Assembly: GCA_965242665.1 (NCBI GenBank) | Contig: OZ251484.1 | Location: 2,046,001 to 2,110,000 of the forward strand | Direction: 5' to 3' | From: VXLM01 sp965242665 | GTDB lineage: Bacteria > Chloroflexota > Dehalococcoidia > Lucifugimonadales > VXLM01 | DNA length: 64,000 nucleotides | Shown: positions 50,848-60,344 of the stretch, piece by piece | Layout: the number at the start of each line of letters is the position of its first letter | Numbering within the stretch: the first letter of the stretch is position 1 | Translations under genes and position numbers: made by a program | Notes under the pieces: generated by a model | What the model saw: the letters and a program-made list of their open reading frames with translations, nothing else | What the model was told of the DNA's origin: nothing | Database searches by the model: none

Positions 50848-52797
50848 GTGCACAAGACTGGCAAGACCCGCCTGTACTACGCGGCCTGCATATGCCTCCT
50901 CCTCGTTACGGCTGCCCTGCGATTCTACAACCTGACCGGGCACTTCCTATCGTATGACGAGGCCGTGGCTGCGAACAACTCGATGGGTTCCATACAAGCC
51001 GTCCTCGAGAACACCCGCAGCAAGAATTCCTCACCGATACTGTATCCGTTCGTCTTGTACACGGTGCAGAAGGCGGAGAGTTCGCCGCTCAGTGTCCGTA
51101 TCGTCCCTGCCGCCGCCAGCGTTCTTACCGTCGCCGCGCTCCTGTTGCTGCTTCCTCGTGTAGGCGTCAGCCGGTGGGCGGCGTTCATCGCCGCCCTACT
51201 CGCCATAGGCTCCGTCGAAGCGATACGACACGCCCAGGACGTGCGTGAATACTCCGTCGACACCCTCGTGGCAGTGCTGATAATCACGGGTCTGCTCTCG
51301 TACATCCAAGAGAAGCGCAGACACAACGGCTTATACGTCCTGTTTTGTGTATCGCTGTTCGTTGCGCCGCTGGTGCAGTACGGCCTCGTTCTCTTCGGCA
51401 TAGCCGTATTCGGGACGATCGCAGTCATGGAAGGAAAGGCGATCTGGATCCGTCGAGCCACGTTGCGGACTGGACTGCGGTTCCCTATGGGATGGGTTTG
51501 GAGCAGACTCGCGTACTTGGCATGGCCTGCCGCGTCTTTCTCCGCGGGCAGCGTCGTGAGCTATGCCGTCACGTTGCGCCACCAATGGAATCCGGACGTC
51601 TTTGGCATCGGCGGATCTTTCTATAGGAAGCATTATTACATAGGGGAACGCAGCGACATAGGTTCCCTCATCGAGTTCGCATTGAGTAGGACATGGGAAA
51701 CGGTGACGTTCCACATGATGGAATCTCTTGCTATAGCAGGTCTCGCGGCATTCGGAATATACGTCGTCATATCCATCAAGAAGCGGCGGCTCGACGCGGT
51801 CGCGGTTCTGTTCTTCCTTTCGATTGCCATTGCGGCGGCCGCTGCTACCATAGTGCGAGTATACCCCTATGGAGGAATCCGGCAGTCCCTGTACCTTGCC
51901 CCAGTCATCTTCCTGGCGTTCGGACACGTGCTCCATTCCATAGCCGTCGATGCATCTTCGCTCATTCGCCGCGAGCGGCTTGTGCACGCAGGGATGGCTT
52001 TGGCTGCAGGCGCAATCGTACTCATCGGAATAGCCGCCGTCGCAGACAGCGGCCTCTATCGAAAGTCAGACGACATCGAGGTCGTCCTCCTGAGGTTGGA
52101 AGATCTGCTGCGCGAGGGAGACATAGTATATGCGGGGCCTGCGGCCTCGCCTCTGGTCGAGTTTCACCACAAGGGGCGGAGAGATGATTACTGTTATGCC
52201 CTCTGGCCTGAGGAGACCTTTGAAACGTGTGCAGAACATCTCTTTGAGCAACAACCGGACACGGAAAGGATGTGGTTGATAATCGGAGGAACCGCACAGG
52301 CGCTCATCGCGAAACTCTCCTCGGATCGAAACCAACTCGAACTGGTCGTCGATCGTACAGCATATGACCTCTATCTTTGGACGGATCCGTTCTTCGGGGA
52401 TCCATCCCCGGAAGAGATCAACGCGATCCAGTACGCGGAGAACCGCACGCCTACTGTACAATCCATCTTCGACGTCCATGTACGGGAGAGAACCTTGATC
52501 TACATCAAGGAGCCGTGCGTCCGCAGCGCCGCCGCCGCGCGGTTCTTCCTGCACGTAACCCCAACAGACATCGAAGACCTCCCGGACGACCGCAAACAAC
52601 ACGGATTCGAAAACCTCGACTTCGACCTCATCGTGCACGGCATCGTGACCGACGAGAAGTGCATCGCCATCCGAAGTCTCCCAGAGTACTCCATCAACCT
52701 CATATCGACCGGACAGATAACCATAGAAAAGGGGCAGAGAGAAAACGGGCAGATATGGAAGCCTACATGGAAGAGCGAATTCCGCTTCGACGAGTAA
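50848..52797 (+). CDS. GT-C membrane glycosyltransferase (family 39-like), paralogue a
   Basis: A 649-residue protein with about ten hydrophobic segments in residues 10-400. FLSYDEAVAANNS in the first external loop carries the Asp37-Glu38 pair expected for the catalytic base of family 39/ArnT-type enzymes; LPRVGVSRWAAFIAALL and AQDVREYSVDTLVA follow. Such enzymes move sugars from polyprenyl phosphate to acceptors outside the membrane. The last 110 residues form a soluble module with FDVHVRERTLIYIKEPC, RFFLHVTPTDIEDLPDDRK, GFENLDF and LPEYSINLISTGQ, repeated in two paralogues below. GTG start; 25 nt after proW. Confidence 0.85.
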   Translation: MHKTGKTRLYYAACICLLLVTAALRFYNLTGHFLSYDEAVAANNSMGSIQAVLENTRSKNSSPILYPFVLYTVQKAESSPLSVRIVPAAASVLTVAALLLLLPRVGVSRWAAFIAALLAIGSVEAIRHAQDVREYSVDTLVAVLIITGLLSYIQEKRRHNGLYVLFCVSLFVAPLVQYGLVLFGIAVFGTIAVMEGKAIWIRRATLRTGLRFPMGWVWSRLAYLAWPAASFSAGSVVSYAVTLRHQWNPDVFGIGGSFYRKHYYIGERSDIGSLIEFALSRTWETVTFHMMESLAIAGLAAFGIYVVISIKKRRLDAVAVLFFLSIAIAAAAATIVRVYPYGGIRQSLYLAPVIFLAFGHVLHSIAVDASSLIRRERLVHAGMALAAGAIVLIGIAAVADSGLYRKSDDIEVVLLRLEDLLREGDIVYAGPAASPLVEFHHKGRRDDYCYALWPEETFETCAEHLFEQQPDTERMWLIIGGTAQALIAKLSSDRNQLELVVDRTAYDLYLWTDPFFGDPSPEEINAIQYAENRTPTVQSIFDVHVRERTLIYIKEPCVRSAAAARFFLHVTPTDIEDLPDDRKQHGFENLDFDLIVHGIVTDEKCIAIRSLPEYSINLISTGQITIEKGQRENGQIWKPTWKSEFRFDE

Positions 52798-53015
52798 TTT
52801 CAAAACACTCCGAGGATCGAACGCAAGCTGCCGGTATTGGCGCGGGGGCGCGGCGGAAGCCATACGCTGGCGGCGTCATCGTTCACCGTCGATCCCTCGC
52901 CCTGTTCGATACATCCCCGGATGAGTAGAATACGGATTGACCGCATTTCCGAACTTCGCAACGCCGAAAGAATCCCTGCTTCGCGGGCGGAGATCGACGA
53001 GGGAGCCGCACAACA

Positions 53016-54584
53016 ATGACACGACTCGCAGACGTGAACACTACCGACGTGCCGGGGGCCATCGAGCTGGCGATGAACGCCATGTGCAGCATCTTCGACC
53101 CGAATGGGGACGACGTGCCGTACTTTCGCGTCGCCGTGCGCCCGGACGCCTATTTCGGCATCCCTCTCGAAAGCCATGTGCCGGGCCGTCACCTCAACGC
53201 CCTGCTCAACGCAGAGGACGCCGCCGGATTGACCGTGGACGAGGCCTGCATCGAAAAGTTCGCAAACGCATGTTTCTACTCATACAGCGGGCCATTGCCG
53301 TTCCCGCTCGACCGCAACGACGGTGAGTATGCGTCGCCAGTCGTATTCAACCCGCATCACGTGCGTGAATGCTTTCACGCGCTCAATGCGCTCGCGCGGT
53401 ACCGCGCCTCAGAACGCGCCGCGGAGGTCGCCGCGTCCAGCATCGCCGCAATCTTCGAGTATTGGGATCCAGAAGCCGAGTGGGACTACGAGCGGATCGA
53501 GGAGGCGGGCGCAGTCGCGCAGCCGTCGCGGTCGTTCATCTCCGGGCTGGCGCGCTCGATTGGGCCCCTCGTCAAACTCTACCGCACGACCGGACACGGG
53601 CCGGCTCTCGACCTCGCAATCATGCTGAAGGAAAAATGCGTCGGAGAGTACTTCAAAGCGGATGGAGCGTATGACCCGGATCTGTTTGGAACGCACGCTC
53701 ATTCGGTAACGTGCACGATGTCGTCTCTGGCGCAACTGGCGGATCTGACCTGCGACTCGCCGCTGCTGAACCGAGTCAAGGCGTTCTATGACAACGGCTT
53801 GTGGGAGATGCGCGACGAGCTTGGTTGGTCACCGGAGAGCGCCGTGCCAGACAGTCCAAAGCCCGACGAGGGTGAGATGAACAACACGGGGGACATTCTG
53901 GAGACGGCGTTGATTCTCGGACGTTGGGGATATACGGAGTATTTCCACGACGCGGAGCGTATCCTGCGGTGTCATCTGCTGCCGTCTCAACTTCGGGACG
54001 TCTCCTGGATACCCGCGCCGTCGAACCCGGACGGACTCGACACGCTGCGCGACGTTGCCGGGCGGTCGAGGGGCGCATGGGGGTTCCCCGCGCCGTTCGG
54101 CCATGAACCATTGGAGCAGAGGAAAGGCGGCCTGATGCGCTTCAATACCGATGTCGTCGGAGGGACGGTTGGATCGCTGTGCGAGGTCTTGCGAGAGGCG
54201 GCAGTATCTGACGAGGCAGGCCACTGGGTAAACCTGCTGTTCGACCACGAAACGCCCAGCGTCGAGGTACGGTCTGCGTATACGCATTCTGCTCTCAGCG
54301 TGCGAGTCAAGAGGCCGGCCCCGTTGTTCGTCCGCATCCCTCCTTGGGTAGATCGCCGCGCAGTGCGGATCGTCGGCGCGTCCGAGACGCCGCGGCATAC
54401 AAACGGCTACGCATTCTTCGCGCGCCCTCCGGTCAACCGTCCAATCGTCTTCGAGTACGAACTGGCGTCCGAGGAAATTACGCTTTCCCACGCCTCGCGC
54501 GACATTCACGTTCGACTGCGAGGAGACGAGGTATCCGCCATGGAGAATCACGGCGCGGATCTGACGTTCTTCGATCCGCTGTGA
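53016..54584 (+). CDS. six-hairpin glycosidase-like protein (GH127-like)
   Basis: A 522-residue, apparently cytoplasmic protein without signal peptide. Alternating helices (CFHALNALARYRASERAAEV, SIGPLVKLYRTTGHGPALDL, MNNTGDILETALILGRWGYT) suggest an alpha/alpha barrel. GTVGSLCEVL and a C-terminal beta region (SALSVRVKRPAPLFVRIPPW) resemble the beta-L-arabinofuranosidase GH127 superfamily. Catalytic residues were not identified with confidence, so the activity is open. GGGAG precedes the ATG by about 11 nt. It stands alone between the GT-C genes, which suggests glycan metabolism, as inference. Confidence 0.6.
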   Translation: MTRLADVNTTDVPGAIELAMNAMCSIFDPNGDDVPYFRVAVRPDAYFGIPLESHVPGRHLNALLNAEDAAGLTVDEACIEKFANACFYSYSGPLPFPLDRNDGEYASPVVFNPHHVRECFHALNALARYRASERAAEVAASSIAAIFEYWDPEAEWDYERIEEAGAVAQPSRSFISGLARSIGPLVKLYRTTGHGPALDLAIMLKEKCVGEYFKADGAYDPDLFGTHAHSVTCTMSSLAQLADLTCDSPLLNRVKAFYDNGLWEMRDELGWSPESAVPDSPKPDEGEMNNTGDILETALILGRWGYTEYFHDAERILRCHLLPSQLRDVSWIPAPSNPDGLDTLRDVAGRSRGAWGFPAPFGHEPLEQRKGGLMRFNTDVVGGTVGSLCEVLREAAVSDEAGHWVNLLFDHETPSVEVRSAYTHSALSVRVKRPAPLFVRIPPWVDRRAVRIVGASETPRHTNGYAFFARPPVNRPIVFEYELASEEITLSHASRDIHVRLRGDEVSAMENHGADLTFFDPL

Positions 54585-54607
54585 GGCGCGTTCCATCCGG
54601 GAACGAC

Positions 54608-56599
54608 TTACTTCCCTGCGATGAACTCGCCATGCCAGATCCGCCCCTCTGCTTCGCTGAACTGGCCGGTAGATATGCTCTCGATGCCGTACTTTGGAAG
54701 ATTGCGGAACGCAACACACTTCCCGTCCTGCAGTGTGCCGTATGTGCCAAATTCGAAATCGAGGTTATCGAACCCGTGCCCCCTTCGATCGTCCGGCAGG
54801 TCATCGACGTCTACGGGAGTCACATGCAAGAAGAAGCGCGGAGCGGCGTCGCTGGGGTTGCACGGTTCCTTGACGTATGCGAGGGCGTCTCCTCTGAGAT
54901 ACACGTCGAAGTTGGATGTGACGACGGGCGTGCCTTTCCGCTTGAGGCTGCCCATGGGGTCCTCGAGTCGATCGAGAAGGTCGGGTGCTTGGATCAGATA
55001 CAAGTCCGAGCGGTGTCCATCGACCGCGTGCTCCACGAGAATCCCATTTTGGAACTCCTCGAGCAACTCGAAGCTTGGCATCTTGTAGAGAGATCCGATA
55101 GTCCAGAGCCTGTCTGTCGTCTGCCGGTCTACCGTTTCGCGTATGTCTCCGATGCAGATTCCGATATCTACGAGATTCTTGCAATCGTTGTTGCCGTAGT
55201 AGTAATTGCTCGGCTGTTGCGGGTTGTAGAAGCGTATAACCGAAGACGCGGCGGCAGACACATAGACCGCGTCTTCTGGCTGCATCCGTTCTTCCAAGAC
55301 GGCGAGGATGCGGTTCACGTTCTCATACTCCGCGTATGGAGTCGTATCTCTGATAGCGCTTGCGCCGCTGAATACGATGACGCCCGCAGCAGCCATCCCT
55401 GCGCGGGCCGTCCATGCGCTGCGAGTGAGGGAAGACGCATCGACGGCTATGGAATGGAGCGCGTGTCCAAACCCGAGGAAGATGATCGGCCCAAGATACA
55501 TGCACTGCCGAGTCTCTCCGTAAGGGTACATTCGCAGCAATGCGGCGCAGGCAGCGACCGCGAAAGAGAACAGGAACAGCGTCGAAACCGCGTCCAGGCG
55601 CGCCTTCTTGAAAGACACGATTAGGAAGATTCCAAAACCTGCGAGTCCCGCGATTGTGAGGAATTCGGTCGTATGGTAGTGGAATACTGCTTCCGTCCGA
55701 GACAGTATGAACCGCAGGACGGCCGGTATGTCGGTGTATCCGCCGGAGTAGTACGCCCATGACAGATAGCCGTCGACACCGGAGTGGCCTTCGCTCCAAT
55801 GGTAGCGAAACGTGGCGGCGTAGCTTACGACGCTTCCCGCCGCGAAAGAGACGACCGGCCAGGTCAAATACCCGATTCTGTTCCAGACCCATCCTTCGCG
55901 GAACCGCAGACCGTCTCGCAGGGTGTCACGACGGATCCAGAGCGTCTTCCATTCCATGACTGCGACCGTCCCGAATACGGCTGCGCCAAAGAGAACGAGT
56001 CCGTACTGCACCAGCGGCGCAAGGAACAGCGAGACGCAAAATAGAGCGTATATGCTTGTACGTCTACGCTTCTCTTGGAGGTAGGACAGCAGACCCGCGG
56101 TCATCAGCACTGCCACGAGGGCGTCGACGGAGTATTCTCGCACGTCCTGAGCATTCCATATCGCATTGACCGAACCCGCAGCAAGGAGGGCGGCGATGAA
56201 GGCAGCCCACCGGCTGACGCCAACGCGGGGCAACAAGAAGAGGATCGCAGCGATGGTGAGGACGCTTGCGGCGGCAGGCACGATGCGAACGCTGAGAGGC
56301 GAACTCTCCACCTTCTGCACCGCGTACAAGACGAGCGGATAGAGTATCGGTGAGGTATTGCTGTCCCGCGTCCGAGCGAGGACTGACGACAGCGAGCCAC
56401 GAGAGTTATTGGCCGCCGTCGCCTCGTCGAATGTTATGGAGTTCCCCGGCAGGTTGTAGAAGCGCAGAGCTGCTGCAACGATGAGCAGGCATACGGCGGC
56501 CGCGTAATACAGGCGGGTCTTGCCGCGGTCGGACATTCGAGCGCCGCGCCAGGGGAAACGCCGTCGGGAGGACTTTGGAAAATCGATCTCTCTAGTCAT
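54608..56599 (-). CDS. GT-C membrane glycosyltransferase (family 39-like), paralogue b
   Basis: A 663-residue homologue of the genes on both sides. SITFDEATAANNS holds Asp58-Glu59. The membrane part has LPRVGVSRWAAFIAALLAAG and AQDVREYSVDALVAVLM. The C-terminal 100 residues carry one copy of the module: FDVYLRGDALAYVKEPC, RFFLHVTPVDVDDLPDDRR, GFDNLDF, DGKCVAFRNLPKYGI. ATG 56599 overlaps the stop of paralogue c by 8 nt and gives MTREIDFPKSSRRR, matching the start of c. ATG 56536 (MSDRGKTRLYY) is the alternative. Confidence 0.85.
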   Translation of the reverse strand: MTREIDFPKSSRRRFPWRGARMSDRGKTRLYYAAAVCLLIVAAALRFYNLPGNSITFDEATAANNSRGSLSSVLARTRDSNTSPILYPLVLYAVQKVESSPLSVRIVPAAASVLTIAAILFLLPRVGVSRWAAFIAALLAAGSVNAIWNAQDVREYSVDALVAVLMTAGLLSYLQEKRRRTSIYALFCVSLFLAPLVQYGLVLFGAAVFGTVAVMEWKTLWIRRDTLRDGLRFREGWVWNRIGYLTWPVVSFAAGSVVSYAATFRYHWSEGHSGVDGYLSWAYYSGGYTDIPAVLRFILSRTEAVFHYHTTEFLTIAGLAGFGIFLIVSFKKARLDAVSTLFLFSFAVAACAALLRMYPYGETRQCMYLGPIIFLGFGHALHSIAVDASSLTRSAWTARAGMAAAGVIVFSGASAIRDTTPYAEYENVNRILAVLEERMQPEDAVYVSAAASSVIRFYNPQQPSNYYYGNNDCKNLVDIGICIGDIRETVDRQTTDRLWTIGSLYKMPSFELLEEFQNGILVEHAVDGHRSDLYLIQAPDLLDRLEDPMGSLKRKGTPVVTSNFDVYLRGDALAYVKEPCNPSDAAPRFFLHVTPVDVDDLPDDRRGHGFDNLDFEFGTYGTLQDGKCVAFRNLPKYGIESISTGQFSEAEGRIWHGEFIAGK

Positions 56600-58973
56600 C
56601 GGTGAATGGGAATTCGACCCTCCAAATCTCCCCCTCTTCCTCGCCAAACTGCCCGGTCGATATGCCCTCGATATCGTACTCCGGAAGATCCCGTACCGCA
56701 ACGCACCTCCCGTCGTCCACGATCCCGAACGAGGAGAAGTCGAAATCGAGGTTATCGACCCCGTACTTCTTCCGCTCGCTCGGCAGGTCGTCGACGTTCG
56801 TCGGAGTTACGTGCAGGAAGAAGCGCGCCACCGCGGCGCCTGGGTCGCACGGTTCTCCAAGGTAGACCAGTGCTCTCCCGACAAGATACACATCGAAGTT
56901 GGATCTGACGACAGGATCCGAGTCTTCCCGAAGCGCAACGATATCTTCGGTACGGAAGCGGTGCCCGTCAAGATGGAGGAGAACGAACTCTCCCCTCCAT
57001 CCCTCACCCGATTGGTCGAACTGGCCGGTCGCGATGCGGCGAATGTCGTACTGCGGAATATCGATGGCCGCAGCGCACTTCCCATCGAGGACGGCGCCGT
57101 GCGAAGGAAACGCGAAGTCGAGGTTCGCGAATCCATATTGCCTGCGGTCGTCCAGCAGGTCATCGGCGTCTGCAGGAGTCACGTGCAAGAAGAAGCGCGT
57201 CTCGACGTCGCTCGGAGTGCACGGTTCTTTGACGTATACGAGACGGCCTTCTCTGAGATACACGTCGAAGTTGGATCTGACGATGAGTTCGCCTTCCCGC
57301 TTGATGCTGCCCGGAGGTTTGCGAAGTCTATCGAACAGCCGAGGAGATTCGAGTAAGTAGAGGTCCGATATGTGGCCGTCAAACACATGCTCTATAGGGT
57401 CTCCATCTTGGAATTCCTCATGTAATTCTTCGAGCATGTCGATTCGCAGGTGGTATCCGAGAATCCAGAGCCTATCTGTCGGCGTGTCTACCGCTTCGAG
57501 CACATCTTCCACGCATCCACGGAGGTTCATGTGGCGATTGGCGCAAGACCTGCCGGAATTCCTGCTATAGTAGTAATTGTTTGGCCTTTGCTGATGATAG
57601 AACTCCATAGCATAGAAGAGGGCCGAATAGACTGCGTCCCCTTCCTGCATCCGTTCTTCCAAGATGGCAAGGGGGCGGCTCACGGGTTCGAAATGAGGTC
57701 TCGTGTTATCGTCGTCGATAGCGCTTACTCCGGCGAATACGATGACGCACGCCGCCAGACCCATCCCGGCGTGAGCCGTCCATGCGCGCCGAGCAAGGCG
57801 AGACACATCCTTTCCTATCGTGGAGAGCGCATGGCCGAATGCAAGGAAGACTATCGGGGCTATGTACATGCACGATCGGACGCCCCCAAAGGGGTACAGT
57901 CCCAGGACCGCCGCACAGACCGCGATGGCGATAGAAAGCATGAACAGAACCGCGAGCGTGTCGAGCCGCCGCTTCCTGATGGATATGACGACATATATTC
58001 CGAATGCGGCAAGACCCAACACGGCAGTCGATTCGGGTATGTGATACTTCAACATTTCCCACGTGTTGTTCGACGCGAACTCGATGAGGGAACGCACGTC
58101 GCCGTACTCGCCCTGATAGTAATGCTGGGATAGATAGCCGTCCCTTCCAAATTTGCCCGAGTTCCATTGATGACGCGCGGTGGCGGCGTAGCTTAGAACG
58201 CTTCCCGCCGCGAAAGAGACGACCGGCCAGAACAGGTGCACGAGTTTGTTCCAAACCCATCCTCCGCGGATCCGCAGTCCATCCCGCACTGCGGCTCGAC
58301 GGAACCAGATCGCCCTCCCTTCCATGGCCACGATCGTTCCGATTACGGCTATGCCGAAGGGAACGAGTCCGTACTGCACCAGCGGCGCGACGAACGACGA
58401 TGCACAAAATAGAACGTATGTACCCCCCCCGTACCCGCGCTCCCTCCGCAGGTACGACAGCAAGCCTACGATCATCAGCAGGGCCACGAGCGCGTCGACG
58501 GAGTATTCTCGCACGTCCTGGGCGTGTCGTATCGCTTCGACAGAACTCGCGGCGAGCAGGGCGGCGATGAAGGCAGCCCACTGGCTGACGCCAACGCGGG
58601 GTAACCAGAAGAGGAGCGCGGCGACGGTGAGGACACTTGCAACGGCCGGCACGATGCGAACGCTGAGGAGCGAACTCTCCACCTTCTGCACCGCGTACAA
58701 GACGATCGGATAGAGTATCGGCGAGGAATTGCTCTCTCGCGTGCGATTGAGGACCTCGGCAATCGTGTCTTGCCGTGACCAGAGAGCCGAACTCAGTTCG
58801 TCGCCATCCAAGAAAATGTCTGTTATGCCGGAGAAGCGCAGCGCAGCAGCAGCGATGAGCAGGCATACGGCGGCCGCGTAGTACAGGCGGATCTTGCCGC
58901 GGTCGGACATTCGGTCGATGCGCCAGGGGATACGCCGTCGAGGGGACTTCGGGAAATCGAGTTCGGGAATCAC
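56592..58973 (-). CDS. GT-C membrane glycosyltransferase (family 39-like), paralogue c, with doubled C-terminal module
   Basis: A 793-residue homologue; FLDGDELSSALWS holds Asp58-Glu59. The membrane domain is as in a and b. The C-terminal part has two copies of the module: first FDVYLREGRLVYVKEPC to YDIRRIATGQ, then FDVYLVGRALVYLGEPC to YDIEGISTGQ. This explains its extra 130 residues. GTG 58973 is the start; no strong ribosome binding site is seen. It lies 39 nt after an Eis-like acetyltransferase gene in the same direction, so the three genes are probably one operon. Confidence 0.85.
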   Translation of the reverse strand: MIPELDFPKSPRRRIPWRIDRMSDRGKIRLYYAAAVCLLIAAAALRFSGITDIFLDGDELSSALWSRQDTIAEVLNRTRESNSSPILYPIVLYAVQKVESSLLSVRIVPAVASVLTVAALLFWLPRVGVSQWAAFIAALLAASSVEAIRHAQDVREYSVDALVALLMIVGLLSYLRRERGYGGGTYVLFCASSFVAPLVQYGLVPFGIAVIGTIVAMEGRAIWFRRAAVRDGLRIRGGWVWNKLVHLFWPVVSFAAGSVLSYAATARHQWNSGKFGRDGYLSQHYYQGEYGDVRSLIEFASNNTWEMLKYHIPESTAVLGLAAFGIYVVISIRKRRLDTLAVLFMLSIAIAVCAAVLGLYPFGGVRSCMYIAPIVFLAFGHALSTIGKDVSRLARRAWTAHAGMGLAACVIVFAGVSAIDDDNTRPHFEPVSRPLAILEERMQEGDAVYSALFYAMEFYHQQRPNNYYYSRNSGRSCANRHMNLRGCVEDVLEAVDTPTDRLWILGYHLRIDMLEELHEEFQDGDPIEHVFDGHISDLYLLESPRLFDRLRKPPGSIKREGELIVRSNFDVYLREGRLVYVKEPCTPSDVETRFFLHVTPADADDLLDDRRQYGFANLDFAFPSHGAVLDGKCAAAIDIPQYDIRRIATGQFDQSGEGWRGEFVLLHLDGHRFRTEDIVALREDSDPVVRSNFDVYLVGRALVYLGEPCDPGAAVARFFLHVTPTNVDDLPSERKKYGVDNLDFDFSSFGIVDDGRCVAVRDLPEYDIEGISTGQFGEEEGEIWRVEFPFTDD

Positions 58974-59012
58974 CGCCGTCGTTGTCTCGAGGGAGGAGGA
59001 ATCAGGGGTTGG

Positions 59013-60191
59013 CTAGGAATGATCCAACTCCCATACGGGGAAGTAGTACGGGAAGATGGCGTTGAGTATCTCTCCTGCCTGACCTCCGACCTTGATCGGG
59101 TCTGCGGCTGGATGCGGGCCGAAGATGAGTTTTGTGAGTTGCCTGCGGGTCAGCTCGATTGGCTTGCCGCTGCGTTCGGAAGAAACGTCGACGTCTGCGC
59201 CGCGGATCCGGATGGTGACCGCTTGTCCGTCATCCACGCAGACGATACAGACATCGCCGCTCAGACCGACGGCGCGGGCGCGTATGTGGTTGGTGATCTT
59301 GCTCATGAGGCTGTGGAGAGAGTTCACACGCATCATTTGGAATCCGATGTCCGCTTCGGTGTCCAGGACGGCCGTGCCCGGCTTGCGCGCTTCGAGGACG
59401 TCGCCAAAGGGGTTCGGACCGAGCGGCGCGACGGCGAAGGCGGCGTCACCAGGCGCACGCAGAAGGAGGGCCTGATTGAACAGCGCCTCCAAAGCGTCGG
59501 GATTGCCGCCGCCTTCTACGAAGCCGGGCTTGTTGGTCGCCCGCGTGAGGGTGAGGTAGGCAGCGGGTTGGCCGTCGTCGATAGCCAAGAGCGTCGTCAT
59601 CTTTGGGAGGGTTAGGAGTCGTTCGTACTCGCTGCGGGTTCGCACGATGCGCAGGGGTTCCCGGTCGTGCATGTCGATGACTGCGTCGAGGTGCGTGGAG
59701 TTGCTGGAGTTGTACAGGGTGATATCGAAGGTTCCGCGCCTGAACAAGCGATGTTCGTCTGGCTGGAGCAGGTAGCCGCGCGCCTGCGGCCCGACAGCCT
59801 CGAATCCGGAGTTTTGGTAGAACGGAAACGTGGCCTCGCGAGTCCATAGGACGGAGACCGGCCAGTCGTTGGCGTTCATGATGCGGAGGCAATCGCGGAG
59901 GCACCGCGTGCCGTGTCCTTGTCGACGGTATTCTGGGTGGGTTCCTGTAGGGCTAATCACTCCGATGGTGAAGCGGTCGCCGTTGGCGGCGACTTCGCGG
60001 GGAGCGACCGGCACATGGGCAACGACCTTGCCGTCTACCTTCACGATACGCATATACTTCAGCTTTGGAGGAGTGAAGATGAGGGGATAGTCGGTCTCCA
60101 GCTTCTGGTCCGTTCCCGCTCTGAAGATGCTGTTGAGGAGCGCCATCGTCTCCTCGAATTCTTCCGGTTTGCAAGCGCGAGGTCCTTCCAT
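59013..60191 (-). CDS. Eis-like GNAT N-acetyltransferase with SCP2-like C-terminal domain
   Basis: A 392-residue protein. The N-terminal GNAT domain has VVAHVPVAPREV, then ISPTGTHPEYRRQGHGTRCL (the acetyl-CoA loop RRQGHG) and LWTREATFPFYQNSGFE. A second GNAT-like domain follows. The last 110 residues resemble the sterol carrier 2-like domain of Eis (RAVGLSGDVCIVCVDDGQAV, LTRRQLTKLIFG). Eis enzymes acetylate amines on antibiotics, peptides or proteins; the target is unknown. The family normally ends with a catalytic C-terminal carboxylate. Confidence 0.82.
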   Translation of the reverse strand: MEGPRACKPEEFEETMALLNSIFRAGTDQKLETDYPLIFTPPKLKYMRIVKVDGKVVAHVPVAPREVAANGDRFTIGVISPTGTHPEYRRQGHGTRCLRDCLRIMNANDWPVSVLWTREATFPFYQNSGFEAVGPQARGYLLQPDEHRLFRRGTFDITLYNSSNSTHLDAVIDMHDREPLRIVRTRSEYERLLTLPKMTTLLAIDDGQPAAYLTLTRATNKPGFVEGGGNPDALEALFNQALLLRAPGDAAFAVAPLGPNPFGDVLEARKPGTAVLDTEADIGFQMMRVNSLHSLMSKITNHIRARAVGLSGDVCIVCVDDGQAVTIRIRGADVDVSSERSGKPIELTRRQLTKLIFGPHPAADPIKVGGQAGEILNAIFPYYFPVWELDHS

Positions 60192-60225
60192 GTTGCACCA
60201 AACGAGTGTGAGTATTTAGGCCGTG

Positions 60226-60255
60226 ATTGTACAGGGAACGCGGGGGTGTTGTCAC
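60226..60255 (-). promoter_or_regulatory. promoter of the acetyltransferase-GT-C operon
   Basis: Minus strand: GTGACA (60250-60255), 18-nt spacer, TACAAT (60226-60231), each 5/6 to consensus; 35 nt before ATG 60191. Confidence 0.55.
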
Positions 60256-60344
60256 CTGCGGGCGCGCGGCATTCGCTCTTGCGCGGATACGGGGAGGGTC
60301 CGCGGCGGAGGGTTTCTTCCGTGGGGAGGGCAGACGGCTGGGTA

